From Jutongia huaianensis (GTDB taxonomy: Bacteria; Bacillota; Clostridia; Lachnospirales; Lachnospiraceae), in assembly GCF_014384985.1 (NCBI RefSeq), contig NZ_JACRSX010000011.1, positions 46,215 to 110,214 on the forward strand: a stretch of DNA of 64,000 bases. Direction: 5' to 3'. Shown here piece after piece: positions 51,244-60,506 of this stretch. A program made the translations under genes and the position numbers. Below the pieces are notes generated by a model. That model was not told the origin of the DNA. It did not search any database and saw only the letters and a list, made by a program, of their open reading frames with translations. Numbering within the stretch: position 1 is the first letter of the stretch; every line of letters starts with the position of its first letter.

Positions 51244-51248
51244 TATAA

Positions 51249-51298
51249 TGATGTAAGGATTGTGGAAATTGCTCGGCAATGGAGCAATCCTTACATCA
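51249..51298 (+). terminator. Terminator-like hairpin after GH31 gene
   Basis: TGATGTAAGGATTG pairs perfectly with CAATCCTTACATCA across a 22-nt loop, 5 nt after the stop; the U-tail is poor (GTTAGATTT). Confidence 0.6.
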
Positions 51299-51336
51299 GT
51301 TAGATTTAAAAGGTTTTTTGCCGGAGCACCGGTAAA

Positions 51337-51376
51337 TAAAAATCCCCATAGATGTAGTGTCTATGGGGATTTTTAT
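51337..51376. terminator. Bidirectional Rho-independent terminator
   Basis: AAAAATCCCCATAGA pairs with TCTATGGGGATTTTT across a TGTAGTG loop. The A/T flanks let it act on both strands. Confidence 0.85.
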
Positions 51377-51452
51377 CGTTATTGTAAATAGTAACTTTTT
51401 ACTTGTCATTGAAAATACTTTTATACTTGAAAACTAATGATGTAATTTTGAT

Positions 51453-51493
51453 TTGACATAATATATATTATAGAATAAAATATATTATGTCAA
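51453..51493. promoter_or_regulatory. Symmetric inverted-repeat promoter of the VWA exoprotein gene
   Basis: TTGACATAATATAT (51453-51466) and ATATATTATGTCAA (51480-51493) are a perfect 14-bp inverted repeat with a 13-nt centre. On the plus strand TTGACA, 17 nt, TAAAAT (51476-51481) is a good promoter. On the minus strand TTGACA, 17 nt, TAATAT is a weaker one. The repeat also makes a likely operator for a dimeric regulator. It lies 57 nt before the exoprotein ATG. Confidence 0.6.
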
Positions 51494-51550
51494 TAGTAGT
51501 TTTATTGTATTATGGTTTAGGAGAAAAGTTGAAATTGGAGGTTTGAAGGT

Positions 51551-54500
51551 ATGAAAAAGAAGCAATTATTATGTATGTTGATGGCATTGGTTATGGTTGT
51601 CACCTCTCTTCCGTTATCGTGTGTGACGGCAGATGTGACGGCTGAAAAAGAATCTGCTAAGGATAAAATATATCCTTATACGATTTTTGCCAGTTCATAT
51701 GACGAGGGTTCTATTGTGTTTCAGACAGGTAACGTGTGCGTGAATGGAGATATTGGCACAAACGGTACCATAAAATGTTCGGGTACTTTGAACGTAAATG
51801 GTAAAAAAGGAGAACACGAGAACATTACTGCACCAGATTTCTGGAAATGGATTGAAAATAACGGCGGCGGGAATAACAGCACGATCAGTGAAAAAGATAT
51901 CTTATTAAAAGAAGAAGTAAGATATGGAAGTGATGATGTAGTTGCCTGTTATTGTGGAGATATAACTATTGACTCTGAAAATGTTGACCTCAATGGCTTG
52001 ATTTACGCTCCGAATGGGACGATAACGATCAAAGCAAAAAATCTAAACATGAACAGTGTTATCATGGTGGCCGATAAAATTGTAATTGACTGTTCTAATG
52101 TAAATGCAAATTATAACAGCACATTAGGGGGAGTGATCCTAGAGGGTAAATCACAAGATGGGAATGATCAAAAAAAGGAAGACGGAACAGATGACAAAAC
52201 AACTCAAAAATATACAATTTCTTTTGATCTTTGTGGTGTTGAAACGACAGAGGTTCCATCACAGCTTGTCACAAAGGGGGATTATGCGGTAAAACCGGAC
52301 ACTCCTGCAAATGATGATTATACATTTATTGGATGGTATCTGGATGAAAACCTGGAGCATTATTATCAATTTGATGAAATCCCCGTAACAAAGGATATCG
52401 TATTACATGCGGGATGGTATCATGACAGCGATACCACGGATTCAGACGGTGATGGTCTTCGCGATGAATATGAAAAATTAATTGGAACAGACAGATATTC
52501 TAATGATACAGATAAAGATGGAATATCTGATTATGATGAGATGTATTATGATCTGAATACCGATCCGTGTAAAAAGGATACAAATGGCGACGGCATTTCA
52601 GATGGAGATGAGGATGCGGATAAAGATGGTATTACCAATATTAAGGAATTTGAATTAAATACAAAACCAGATTATGTCGATACAGATGGGGATGGTCTGG
52701 AAGATGGAATAGAAGTTACCATCTATGGAACCGACCCGGTAAAAAAAGACACAGATGGGGATGGTCTGGATGATGACAAAGAACTTTTATATAAGACAGA
52801 TCCTGTAGTATACAATGATACGTTTGATATTACAGCAGATATAAAAAAAGGTGATACAGATATCGCTAATATATCGTTTTCAGTTTCCGTTGATGGTTTG
52901 ACAGCAAAACAGGTGGATTCGTTAACAATCGATCCGGTATATAATAAAACGCTATTTCCTTATGATATGCCGGGGTATATTGGATGTCCGTATGATTTAA
53001 ATATGTCAGGAGAATTTGAAAAAGCTAAACTCATTTTTGAATATGATGAGGAATTAAATAAAAAAATGGATTTTGACCCTGTAATTTATTATTTTGACGA
53101 AGAAGAGCAGGATCTTATGCCTCTTGAGACAACGGTAATAGGTAATAAAGCGATGGCCATTACTACGCATTTTTCAGAATATGTATTGGTTGACAGACAT
53201 TGGTATGAAGAAAGCAAAAAATGGACTAGTAGTAAAATCGATGGATATACTAGTGGTAAAATTTCAATTATAATGGATGATTCCGGAAGTATGAAAACAA
53301 ATGATAAAGATAATATACGACTTTCTGTGGCGCGAAAATTTGTTGGCAATCTTCCAATCAATGCTAAGGCAAATATTTATAAATTTGCATCGAGCTTTGA
53401 AAAAATTTGTGATTTTACAAATGAAAAAAAGAAATTAAAAAGTTATTTAACGACAAATTATTTTAGATCGTCAGGAAAAACTTGTCTTAATACGGTTCTA
53501 CAAGCAGCGCTGAAGGATTTTGGAAAAGGTAACAATAATACTTTAAAAGTAATTGTTGTATTAACGGACGGAGTAGCAACTGATGAGGATAAGTTGGACG
53601 AGATAATTAAGAATGCTAAGAAGAAAAAAGTTAAAATATATAGTGTTGGTCTGGAATGCAGTGATTCTTGGTTTCAAAGAGATCTGGAAGCTTTGTCGGA
53701 GGAAACAGGAGGAGATTTTTTTTATGCAGATGAGGTTGATGATCTGGAAAATATATATGATGAAATTTCTTCTGATATTAATCTTTTAACAGACAGTGAT
53801 GCAGATGGATTACCGGATTTTTATGAAGATAATCTACCGTGTTTTAATGGAAAGATAATTGAGTGTGATAAAAATAATGCAGATACGGATGGGGATGGTT
53901 TGAAAGACGGAGAAGAAGTTGTCATTAAGAAAATATATAACGCTTCCAAAAAGAAGTATAGAATTTATGCAAAGCTCAAGTCTAATCCAACCTTAAAGGA
54001 TTCAGATGGGGATGGGTTACTGGACAATACAGATATAAAGCGGGGAAATTCTGTAATAGCCCCCAAGGATAATAACTGTTTGAAGTACAATGGAACTTAC
54101 AATTTATGGAAGAAGCATATTTATGAAATGGAAAAGGGGACTGTGGGGGAAAAATATTCAGGAGAAGGAAGTCAGGATCAAGTAAAAAAGGAGTTTCTGA
54201 AGTTGACAGATCAGTATATAAAAAATAAAGCAGATAAGGATGCTGTGCGGAAAATAGTTGAGTGGGCAACTAATGAAATCGAGAAAAATATTAGAAAAGC
54301 AATTATAAATTATAAGGATAATTTGGATGACTTTTTGAAAAAGCATAAAAAAGGAATTAGAGAAGTTGCAATGGAAGTAAAAAAGCATTTTAATAACGAG
54401 ATTGCTGCAGCAGCAGGTGCATATATCTTAAATTTTGTATATGATGATAAAGAGAGTGCGTATCATTCCTTGCCGGCAACATGGCAGAAAACGTATGGTT

Positions 54501-54997
54501 ATAACAAGCTTTTTGATGATGTATTTCGAATTGGTTCTAATATGTCAGTGGAAGATATTCATTATAATTATAATAATAAAGAATATGTTTTATGGATGTG
54601 GAAGGGCGACTATTGGAATCTTGGCACAGGTTCAGAGATTGGTTTATATCAGCAGTCAGTAGAGAGCAGAACCCATTATGATGCTGTGGATTTTCTATGT
54701 CCCATGCAGTTAAGTACATATAAATATTCAAATGGGCAGGTTTATGGAAGTTATTATAATTGGAATCCGATTTATAACAAGCAATGGTGGATTACTGCAT
54801 TTGATTGGAGACATCCGAAATCAGATCCTAAAAAATTGGTAACGATTGGAAAGATTGATTTTGACGAGAAAACAGGCATGGCTCAAATAGTCAGGGAGGA
54901 AATTAAGAAAAAATTTAAGGACAATAAAATTTTTGGAGATATCATATTAAACAAAAATAGTAATACCATCTGGATTATGTGGGGAGGTAATGAATGA
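51551..54997 (+). CDS. Secreted VWA/calcium-repeat protein with DUF4474-like C-terminus
   Basis: This 1,148-residue exoprotein has a signal peptide (1-27). A beta-solenoid-like region (about 55-195, NGDIGTNGTIKCSGTLNVNG) resembles polymer-forming bactofilin-type repeats. An InlB B-repeat follows at about 222-293 (ending YTFIGWYLDENL). Thrombospondin type 3 calcium repeats at about 297-415 have D-x-D-x-D-G units such as DTDGDGLEDG. A von Willebrand A domain at about 570-735 has a MIDAS motif (IIMDDSGSMK) and VVLTDGVAT. More calcium repeats (about 748-835), a lysine-rich helical segment and a C-terminal region (about 985-1148; YVLWMWKGDYWNLGTGSEIG) resembling DUF4474 complete it. No sortase motif is seen. 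The base composition is clearly more AT-rich than that of neighbours, suggesting transfer. The stop overlaps the next gene (ATGA). Confidence 0.82.
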   Translation: MKKKQLLCMLMALVMVVTSLPLSCVTADVTAEKESAKDKIYPYTIFASSYDEGSIVFQTGNVCVNGDIGTNGTIKCSGTLNVNGKKGEHENITAPDFWKWIENNGGGNNSTISEKDILLKEEVRYGSDDVVACYCGDITIDSENVDLNGLIYAPNGTITIKAKNLNMNSVIMVADKIVIDCSNVNANYNSTLGGVILEGKSQDGNDQKKEDGTDDKTTQKYTISFDLCGVETTEVPSQLVTKGDYAVKPDTPANDDYTFIGWYLDENLEHYYQFDEIPVTKDIVLHAGWYHDSDTTDSDGDGLRDEYEKLIGTDRYSNDTDKDGISDYDEMYYDLNTDPCKKDTNGDGISDGDEDADKDGITNIKEFELNTKPDYVDTDGDGLEDGIEVTIYGTDPVKKDTDGDGLDDDKELLYKTDPVVYNDTFDITADIKKGDTDIANISFSVSVDGLTAKQVDSLTIDPVYNKTLFPYDMPGYIGCPYDLNMSGEFEKAKLIFEYDEELNKKMDFDPVIYYFDEEEQDLMPLETTVIGNKAMAITTHFSEYVLVDRHWYEESKKWTSSKIDGYTSGKISIIMDDSGSMKTNDKDNIRLSVARKFVGNLPINAKANIYKFASSFEKICDFTNEKKKLKSYLTTNYFRSSGKTCLNTVLQAALKDFGKGNNNTLKVIVVLTDGVATDEDKLDEIIKNAKKKKVKIYSVGLECSDSWFQRDLEALSEETGGDFFYADEVDDLENIYDEISSDINLLTDSDADGLPDFYEDNLPCFNGKIIECDKNNADTDGDGLKDGEEVVIKKIYNASKKKYRIYAKLKSNPTLKDSDGDGLLDNTDIKRGNSVIAPKDNNCLKYNGTYNLWKKHIYEMEKGTVGEKYSGEGSQDQVKKEFLKLTDQYIKNKADKDAVRKIVEWATNEIEKNIRKAIINYKDNLDDFLKKHKKGIREVAMEVKKHFNNEIAAAAGAYILNFVYDDKESAYHSLPATWQKTYGYNKLFDDVFRIGSNMSVEDIHYNYNNKEYVLWMWKGDYWNLGTGSEIGLYQQSVESRTHYDAVDFLCPMQLSTYKYSNGQVYGSYYNWNPIYNKQWWITAFDWRHPKSDPKKLVTIGKIDFDEKTGMAQIVREEIKKKFKDNKIFGDIILNKNSNTIWIMWGGNE

Positions 54998-55617
54998 TGA
55001 TAAAATATGCTAAAAGATTTCTATGTCTCCTGCTTGTGGCGAGTTTGTTGTGTGGGTGCGGCAGGTCCCATATAAAAAGCTCATACATAAAGGAAGGGTT
55101 TAATCTTCTAGTGGGGCTGGGAGAAGGCTTGGTGAAAGGTTTGGTGAATGCATGGACGAGTGATGGGGAAGATGATGATTATGTGGATGTTGATTTGATG
55201 GAAGGAGATGAGAAGCTGACAAAACAGGCAGATCAAGTTTATGAAGCACTAAAAGAAGGAGATCGTGAAAGTATAAAAAAGATGTTTTCCCCATATACAG
55301 CAGAACAATATGATCTGGATAAAGAAATAAAAAAATTATTTAAGAAAATAGAAGGAAATGTGGTCAGCGTCCAGAAAGCAGAGGGATGGACGGGGGGATA
55401 TCAGCATGATGCAGAAAAAGGATACCTTTATGTACGTTCAGAGGAAAGCTTGAGAAATATTAAAACAGACACGGGAAAAACATATTGTATGAAATTATAT
55501 GGATATTACTCAAACTCCCAGTCGGAAGATAAGGTGGGAATTAATTTATTATATGTCTGGGAAGAAGAAAAACTTAATACGGATCATGAAGTTTATGAAA
55601 TAGGCGATAGCGTGTAA
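54994..55617 (+). CDS. Small lipoprotein, DUF5104-like
   Basis: The 207-residue lipoprotein has a lipobox LLCGC (Cys about 22) and a short, Gly-rich linker. The domain after it (about 65-200; QADQVYEALKEGDRESIKKM, then AEGWTGGYQHDAEKGYLYVR) resembles the DUF5104 family of clostridial lipoproteins. That name is given from memory. Its ATG overlaps the exoprotein stop by 4 nt, with GGGGAGG 6 nt upstream, so the two are translated together. A membrane-held partner of a secreted protein could be an anchor, chaperone or immunity protein. It shares the AT-rich composition of its neighbour. Confidence 0.72.
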   Translation: MMIKYAKRFLCLLLVASLLCGCGRSHIKSSYIKEGFNLLVGLGEGLVKGLVNAWTSDGEDDDYVDVDLMEGDEKLTKQADQVYEALKEGDRESIKKMFSPYTAEQYDLDKEIKKLFKKIEGNVVSVQKAEGWTGGYQHDAEKGYLYVRSEESLRNIKTDTGKTYCMKLYGYYSNSQSEDKVGINLLYVWEEEKLNTDHEVYEIGDSV

Positions 55618-55790
55618 TGATAGTTTCCAACCGATATGGTAAAAGAATCCTCCCGTTGAGCGGCAAAATAAAAGAGAAAGTTTCGCTGTAAAAGAACATG
55701 TTATTGAATAAAAACCGTCAATAGCAGTCTTGTCATAGAGATTGAAAAATGTTAGTGTAGGTTATGTTAAAAACTGTTTGTTGACAAAAG

Positions 55791-55821
55791 GGGACTTTTT
55801 AGAGAAAATAGGCAGTGTAAT
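55791..55821 (+). promoter_or_regulatory. Possible pflB promoter
   Basis: TTGACA (55791-55796) is followed by TGTAAT (55816-55821) with 19 nt between, wider than ideal. The 240-nt gap 55618-55863 holds no other clear feature. Confidence 0.35.
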
Positions 55822-55863
55822 ACTACAAGTGAAATGAGACAACATTAAGGAGGAAAAGACGAA

Positions 55864-58116
55864 ATGGTAAATTTTAAAGAATGGGACGGATTTGAAGGAC
55901 GTCTCTGGAAAGAAGAAATCAATGTCCGTGATTTTATCCAGAATAACTATACTCCATATGATGGAGATGAGTCATTTCTGGAGGGACCAACCGAAGCAAC
56001 CGATAAGCTTTGGGGCAAGCTGCAGGAGCTGCAGAAGGAGGAACGTGCAAAGGGCGGTGTCCTTGATATGGACACGGATATTGTATCGTCTCTGACCTCC
56101 CACGGACCAGGATATATCAGCGAGGATTTAAAGGATCTGGAGCAGATTGTTGGTCTCCAGACAGATAAGCCGTTAAAGCGTGCATTCATGCCTTACGGTG
56201 GTATCAAGATGGCAGAGGAGTCTCTGAAGATGTATGGCTATGAGCCAAATCCGGAGCTTCATAAGATCTTTACTGAGTACCATAAGACACATAACCAGGG
56301 TGTATTTGATGCTTATACACCGGAGATGAGAGCAGTCCGCAAGAACAAGATCATCACAGGTCTTCCGGATACATACGGACGTGGACGTATCGTAGGTGAT
56401 TATCGTCGAGTTGCTCTTTACGGTATCGATCATCTGATCGCAGAGAAGGAAGCGGATAAGGCAGTCTGCGGAAGCGGAAGCATGAAAGGTGAAGTGATCC
56501 GTCTTCGTGAGGAGCTGCAGGAGCAGATCAATTCCCTCAGGGGAATGAAGGAGATGGCAGCCATTTACGGTTACGATATCTCTGAGCCGGCAAAGAATGC
56601 AAAAGAAGCTGTTCAGTGGACTTATTTCGGTTATCTTGCTGCTATTAAGACACAGAACGGTGCTGCAATGAGTATCGGCCGTGTCTGCACATTCCTTGAT
56701 ATTTATATTGAGAGAGATTTAAAGAACGGCACACTGACAGAGAAAGAGGCACAGGAGCTCATCGATCACATGACCATGAAGTTCCGTATGGTCAAGTTTG
56801 CACGTATTAAGTCTTACAACGAGCTTTTCTCCGGAGATCCGGTATGGGCTACTATCGATCTTGCCGGTATCGGTGTAGACGGTCGTCATATGGTGACAAA
56901 GACAGATTATCGTGTTCTTCATACCCTGGAGAATATGGGACCTGCTCCGGAGCCAAACATCACGGTACTTTACTCCTCCGATCTTCCGGAGAACTTCAAG
57001 AGATATGCAGCAAACATCTCCATCAAGACCAGCTCTGTCCAGTATGAGAATGATGATGTCATGAAGCCTGTATGGGGTGATGATTATGCAATCTGCTGTT
57101 GTGTATCTGCAACACAGACCGGTAAGGAGATGCAGTTCTTCGGCGCCAGAGCAAACCTTGCAAAATGTCTCCTCTATGCGATCAACGGTGGTGTTGACGA
57201 GAAGAATAAAGTACAGGTTGGACCAAAGTATCAGCCAATTACTTCTGAGTACCTTGATTATGATGAGGTTATGGAGAAGTATGATGCAATGATGGATTGG
57301 CTTGCAGATATCTATGTAAATACACTGAACCTGATCCAGTATATGCATGATAAATATTACTATGAGGCAGCCCAGATGGCACTGATCGATACGGATGTAC
57401 GCCGTACCTTCGCCACAGGTATTGCAGGTTTCTCTCATGTAATTGATTCTCTGAGTGCGATCAAGTACGCAAAGGTTAAGGTGATCCGTGATGAGAGCGG
57501 ACTTGCCGTAGATTATGAGACAGAGGGTGATTTCCCTAAATATGGTAATGATGATGACCGTGCCGATGAGATCGGTGTATGGCTGCTCCGTACCTTCCTT
57601 GAGAAGATCAAGAAGCATCATACCTATCGTCGTTCTGAGCCGACGACATCTATCCTTACGATCACATCGAACGTGGTTTATGGTAAGGCAACCGGCTCTA
57701 TGCCAAACGGCAGAAAAGCAGGACAGCCACTTTCACCGGGAGCAAACCCAAGCTATGGTGCAGAGCAGAATGGTCTGCTGGCATCTCTTAACTCTGTTGC
57801 GAAGATCCCTTATGAGTGGGCTCTGGATGGTATCTCCAATACGCAGACCATCAATCCGGACGCACTTGGACATGAGGAAGAGGAGCGCAAGACAAATCTG
57901 GTACAGGTTATGGACGGTTACTTTGATCAGGGAGCACATCACCTTAATGTCAATGTATTTGGCAAGGAGAAGCTCATTGATGCAATGGAGCATCCGGAGA
58001 AAGAGGAGTATGCTAACTTTACGATCCGTGTATCCGGTTACGCCGTTAAGTTTATTGATCTGACTAAGGAGCAGCAGATGGATGTTATTTCCAGAACCTG
58101 CCATGCACAGATGTAG
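55864..58116 (+). CDS. pflB: Formate C-acetyltransferase (pyruvate formate-lyase)
   Basis: This 750-residue glycyl-radical enzyme converts pyruvate and CoA to acetyl-CoA and formate. The active-site cysteines are in [20 protein letters not shown] (about residues 410-412), and the radical glycine is in [16 protein letters not shown] (about 725). The N-terminal PFL domain and NxxxPFG-like [18 protein letters not shown] region are typical. The length equals that of well-studied PFLs. Codon use is strongly biased, as expected for a major fermentation enzyme. AAGGAGG lies before ATG. Its activase gene follows after 220 nt. Confidence 0.97.
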   Translation: MVNFKEWDGFEGRLWKEEINVRDFIQNNYTPYDGDESFLEGPTEATDKLWGKLQELQKEERAKGGVLDMDTDIVSSLTSHGPGYISEDLKDLEQIVGLQTDKPLKRAFMPYGGIKMAEESLKMYGYEPNPELHKIFTEYHKTHNQGVFDAYTPEMRAVRKNKIITGLPDTYGRGRIVGDYRRVALYGIDHLIAEKEADKAVCGSGSMKGEVIRLREELQEQINSLRGMKEMAAIYGYDISEPAKNAKEAVQWTYFGYLAAIKTQNGAAMSIGRVCTFLDIYIERDLKNGTLTEKEAQELIDHMTMKFRMVKFARIKSYNELFSGDPVWATIDLAGIGVDGRHMVTKTDYRVLHTLENMGPAPEPNITVLYSSDLPENFKRYAANISIKTSSVQYENDDVMKPVWGDDYAICCCVSATQTGKEMQFFGARANLAKCLLYAINGGVDEKNKVQVGPKYQPITSEYLDYDEVMEKYDAMMDWLADIYVNTLNLIQYMHDKYYYEAAQMALIDTDVRRTFATGIAGFSHVIDSLSAIKYAKVKVIRDESGLAVDYETEGDFPKYGNDDDRADEIGVWLLRTFLEKIKKHHTYRRSEPTTSILTITSNVVYGKATGSMPNGRKAGQPLSPGANPSYGAEQNGLLASLNSVAKIPYEWALDGISNTQTINPDALGHEEEERKTNLVQVMDGYFDQGAHHLNVNVFGKEKLIDAMEHPEKEEYANFTIRVSGYAVKFIDLTKEQQMDVISRTCHAQM

Positions 58117-58189
58117 TCAGAAATTTTAGAAACAAGCGAGGGCAGCAGGGAAAAGCGAATCCCTTGTCTTCGTGAGAATAAATGCATAC

Positions 58190-58233
58190 AAACCTTGCGT
58201 TTTGGTGTACAATAAAACCGAGACGCAAGGTTT
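58190..58233 (+). terminator. Intercistronic hairpin between pflB and pflA
   Basis: AAACCTTGCGT pairs with ACGCAAGGTTT (11 bp, 22-nt loop with inner pairs), 74 nt after pflB. It may lower read-through into pflA or protect the pflB mRNA end; the U-tail is short. Confidence 0.55.
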
Positions 58234-58336
58234 GTGCTGTATAAAAGAGAAAAGAGAGGCAGACAGAGAGCAGCCGACTGCTGAGAAATGCAGTGGGTGT
58301 CAGTAGTGATCTGTTTGCAGGAAAAGGAGAGAGAAC

Positions 58337-59071
58337 ATGGGACAGGTAAAGGGGCGGATTCATTCCGTGGAGACTTTTGGTCTGGTGGACGGACCGGGAG
58401 TGCGGTATGTGGTGTTTCTGCAGGGCTGCCGCATGCGGTGCAAATACTGCCACAATCCGGAGACCTGGAAGCTGGATGAAGGAGAGGAAAAGACAGCTCA
58501 GGAAGTATTTGCAAAGGCATATCGTTACAAAAGCTATTGGAAGGACAACGGCGGCCTGACCGTCAGTGGCGGAGAGCCGTTACTGCAGATCGATTTTTTG
58601 ACAGAGCTTTTTACGCTGGCAAAGGAGAAGGGCATCCACACCACACTGGACACCAGTGCCAATCCTTTTGATCCGGATTCACCGGAGTTTATGGATAAAT
58701 TTGAGAAGCTTATGGAGGTTACGGATCTGGTAATGCTGGACATCAAGGAAATGGATCCGGAGAAGCATAAAGCACTGACTGGGCAGACCAATGAGAATAT
58801 TCTGGCATTGGCAGACTGGCTCAGTGATCATGGCAAAGCCATGTGGATCCGTCATGTACTGGTGCCGGCTCTGACAGATGATGAGGAGGGCTTACGGGCG
58901 CTCAGGGCGAAGTTGGATCAGTGGACCAGCGTGGAGCGCGTGGAGATCCTGCCGTATCATACGCTGGGGCTTTTTAAATGGGAGAATCTGGGGATTGTCT
59001 ATCCACTGGAGGGGGTACGGACACCGACCCTGGAGGAAGTAGAGAAGGCAGAGAAGATTCTCGGAATATAA
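58337..59071 (+). CDS. pflA: Pyruvate formate-lyase activating enzyme (radical SAM)
   Basis: The 244-residue enzyme uses S-adenosylmethionine and a [4Fe-4S] cluster to form the glycyl radical on PflB. The cluster motif CxxxCxxC is in GCRMRCKYCHNPETW (Cys about 30, 34 and 37). VSGGEPLLQIDFLTELF, LDTSANPF, LDIKEMDPEKHKAL and VLVPALTDDEEGL are typical of PflA. AAGGAGAG precedes the ATG. It lies 220 nt after pflB in the same direction. Confidence 0.96.
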   Translation: MGQVKGRIHSVETFGLVDGPGVRYVVFLQGCRMRCKYCHNPETWKLDEGEEKTAQEVFAKAYRYKSYWKDNGGLTVSGGEPLLQIDFLTELFTLAKEKGIHTTLDTSANPFDPDSPEFMDKFEKLMEVTDLVMLDIKEMDPEKHKALTGQTNENILALADWLSDHGKAMWIRHVLVPALTDDEEGLRALRAKLDQWTSVERVEILPYHTLGLFKWENLGIVYPLEGVRTPTLEEVEKAEKILGI

Positions 59072-59093
59072 AAATAGAGAGGAAGGAAGTATA

Positions 59094-59396
59094 ATGGTAA
59101 AGCATATTATTTTGTGGCAGTTAAAGGATGAATTATCAGAAGAAGAGAAACAGACTGTTAAGGCTGGGATCAAGGAGGGACTGGAAGGTCTTGCAGGCAA
59201 GGTTCCGGGACTGACAGAGGTACATGTACAGACGCAGGGGCTGGCATCCTCCAATGCAGATGTGATGCTTGATACTACGCTTGTAGATGAGGAGGCACTG
59301 AAGGGATATGCGGTTCATCCGGAGCATGTAAAGGTAGCGGACAGCAAGGTGCGTCCTTATACCAAGACGAGAGTCTGTATGGATTTTGAGATATAA
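59094..59396 (+). CDS. Dabb family stress-response protein
   Basis: This 100-residue protein is a single Dabb (dimeric alpha-beta barrel) domain: MVKHIILWQLKDELSEEEKQ, the conserved VHVQTQGLASSNADVMLDT, then YAVHPEHVKVADSKVRP. Such proteins form dimers; no clear reaction is known. It begins 22 nt after pflA, with GAGAGGAAGG upstream of ATG, so it may be read together with pflA. Confidence 0.88.
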   Translation: MVKHIILWQLKDELSEEEKQTVKAGIKEGLEGLAGKVPGLTEVHVQTQGLASSNADVMLDTTLVDEEALKGYAVHPEHVKVADSKVRPYTKTRVCMDFEI

Positions 59397-59432
59397 TGAG
59401 TCTATGACAAGAGTGTAGAATGGAGAAATCAT

Positions 59433-60332
59433 ATGACACTTCAACAGCTTCGATATGCGATTACTGTGGCTGAGACAGGAACCATCACGGAGGCCGCAAA
59501 GAAATTATATATTTCCCAGCCGAGTCTGACCAATGCTATTCATGAGCTGGAAAAGGAAATGAATCTGGTGATCTTTCAGAGAACCAACAAGGGAATTCTG
59601 TTGTCCGGGGAGGGCGAGGAGTTTCTGGGGTATGCAAGACAGGTGTTAGAACAGGCATCGATTCTGGAGGACAAATACAAGGGAAACGGCGGTGGAAAAA
59701 AGCAGTTTTGTGTGTCCACACAGCATTATTCCTTTGCGGTCAATGCCTTTGTAGATCTGATCAAGGAGTATGGACAGGAGGAGTACGATTTCAGTCTCCG
59801 GGAGACCCAGACCTATGAGATCATCGAGGATGTGGCTCACATGAGAAGTGAGATCGGAATCTTGTTTTTGAATGATTTTAATGAGACGGTGCTTCGCAAG
59901 ATCCTGAAAACAAATGATCTGGAGTTTCACGAATTATTTGTGGCAAAGCCCCATGTTTTTATCAGCAGAAAGCATCCTCTGGCGGACCGGCAGGTGATCA
60001 CGAATCAGGAGCTGGAGGAATATCCGTATCTGTCCTTTGAGCAGGGCGAGCACAATTCCTTTTATTTTTCGGAGGAGATATTTTCAACTTCGGAAAGAAA
60101 GAAAAACATCAGGGTCAGAGACCGGGCTACGCTGTTTAATCTGCTGATCGGATTGAACGGGTATACCGTCTGCAGCGGTGTGATCGATAAGAAGCTCAAC
60201 GGTAAGGATATCATTGCGGTGCCTCTGCAGGACGAGGGAGATATGCGGATCGGTTATATTACTCATAGGAAAGCAGTTCCCGGCAGACTGGCAGCTACAT
60301 ATCTGGAGGCGTTGCGGAAGTATTTGGGATAG
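59433..60332 (+). CDS. LysR family transcriptional regulator
   Basis: The 299-residue regulator has an N-terminal winged helix (MTLQQLRYAITVAETGTITE, then LYISQPSLTNAIHELEKEMN). A LysR substrate-binding domain follows (about 90-295; HPLADRQVITNQELEEYPYL, DRATLFNLLIGLNGYTVCSG). It lies directly before metE and metF, and a MET-box-like palindrome (TATAGTTTAAAGCTATG) is present about 65 nt upstream of the metE transcription start. It is therefore a candidate regulator of methionine biosynthesis like streptococcal MetR/MtaR. The ATG follows TGGAGA. Confidence 0.9.
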   Translation: MTLQQLRYAITVAETGTITEAAKKLYISQPSLTNAIHELEKEMNLVIFQRTNKGILLSGEGEEFLGYARQVLEQASILEDKYKGNGGGKKQFCVSTQHYSFAVNAFVDLIKEYGQEEYDFSLRETQTYEIIEDVAHMRSEIGILFLNDFNETVLRKILKTNDLEFHELFVAKPHVFISRKHPLADRQVITNQELEEYPYLSFEQGEHNSFYFSEEIFSTSERKKNIRVRDRATLFNLLIGLNGYTVCSGVIDKKLNGKDIIAVPLQDEGDMRIGYITHRKAVPGRLAATYLEALRKYLG

Positions 60333-60335
60333 TCG

Positions 60336-60378
60336 AAATGGGTTGTATATAGTTTAAAGCTATGAACAACCCATTTTT
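60336..60378 (+). terminator. Rho-independent terminator after the LysR gene
   Basis: AAATGGGTTGT pairs with ACAACCCATTT, followed by TTTTATG. The loop (about 60347-60366) contains a further TATAG/CTAT pairing, the MET-box-like element listed separately. Confidence 0.75.
60348..60364 (+). promoter_or_regulatory. MET-box-like operator of metE
   Basis: TATAGTTTAAAGCTATG matches TATAGTTTnAAACTATA, the MetR/MtaR binding consensus recalled from streptococci, in 15 of 17 positions. It includes T-N11-A (60350-60362). Its centre lies about 65 nt before the predicted metE transcription start (near 60421), the usual LysR recognition distance. Confidence 0.55.
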
Positions 60379-60385
60379 TATGTAT

Positions 60386-60414
60386 TATACAAATGCCTAA
60401 TGGAAACGTATAAT
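60386..60414 (+). promoter_or_regulatory. metE promoter
   Basis: TATACA (60386-60391), 17 nt, TATAAT (60409-60414). ATGATG-T-CATCAT (60413-60425), a perfect 6-1-6 palindrome, overlaps the start region. Confidence 0.6.
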
Positions 60415-60506
60415 GATGTCATCATAAGGAACAAATTAAATCTGGCAGCAGAAGGAGCCTGTGTAACAATCGGGTACGGGCAGTCTGCGAAAAAAGGAGG
60501 ACGAAT

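Noticed and set aside
50650..51279. 209-residue minus-strand open frame inside the GH31 gene
   Set aside because: Antisense to a highly expressed gene with clear catalytic motifs; no start signal.
55777..55800. Rex-like site (TTGTTGACAA) upstream of pflB
   Set aside because: Only one half resembles the clostridial Rex half-site and no inverted second half is present at the right distance.
56719..57621. 300-residue open frame on the minus strand inside pflB
   Set aside because: It is an antisense shadow of a gene with strong codon bias; it has no ribosome binding site and shows no protein family pattern.
60430..60500. Cobalamin or SAM riboswitch upstream of metE
   Set aside because: The leader is under 90 nt and lacks B12-box or S-box core sequences; only small stems are present.
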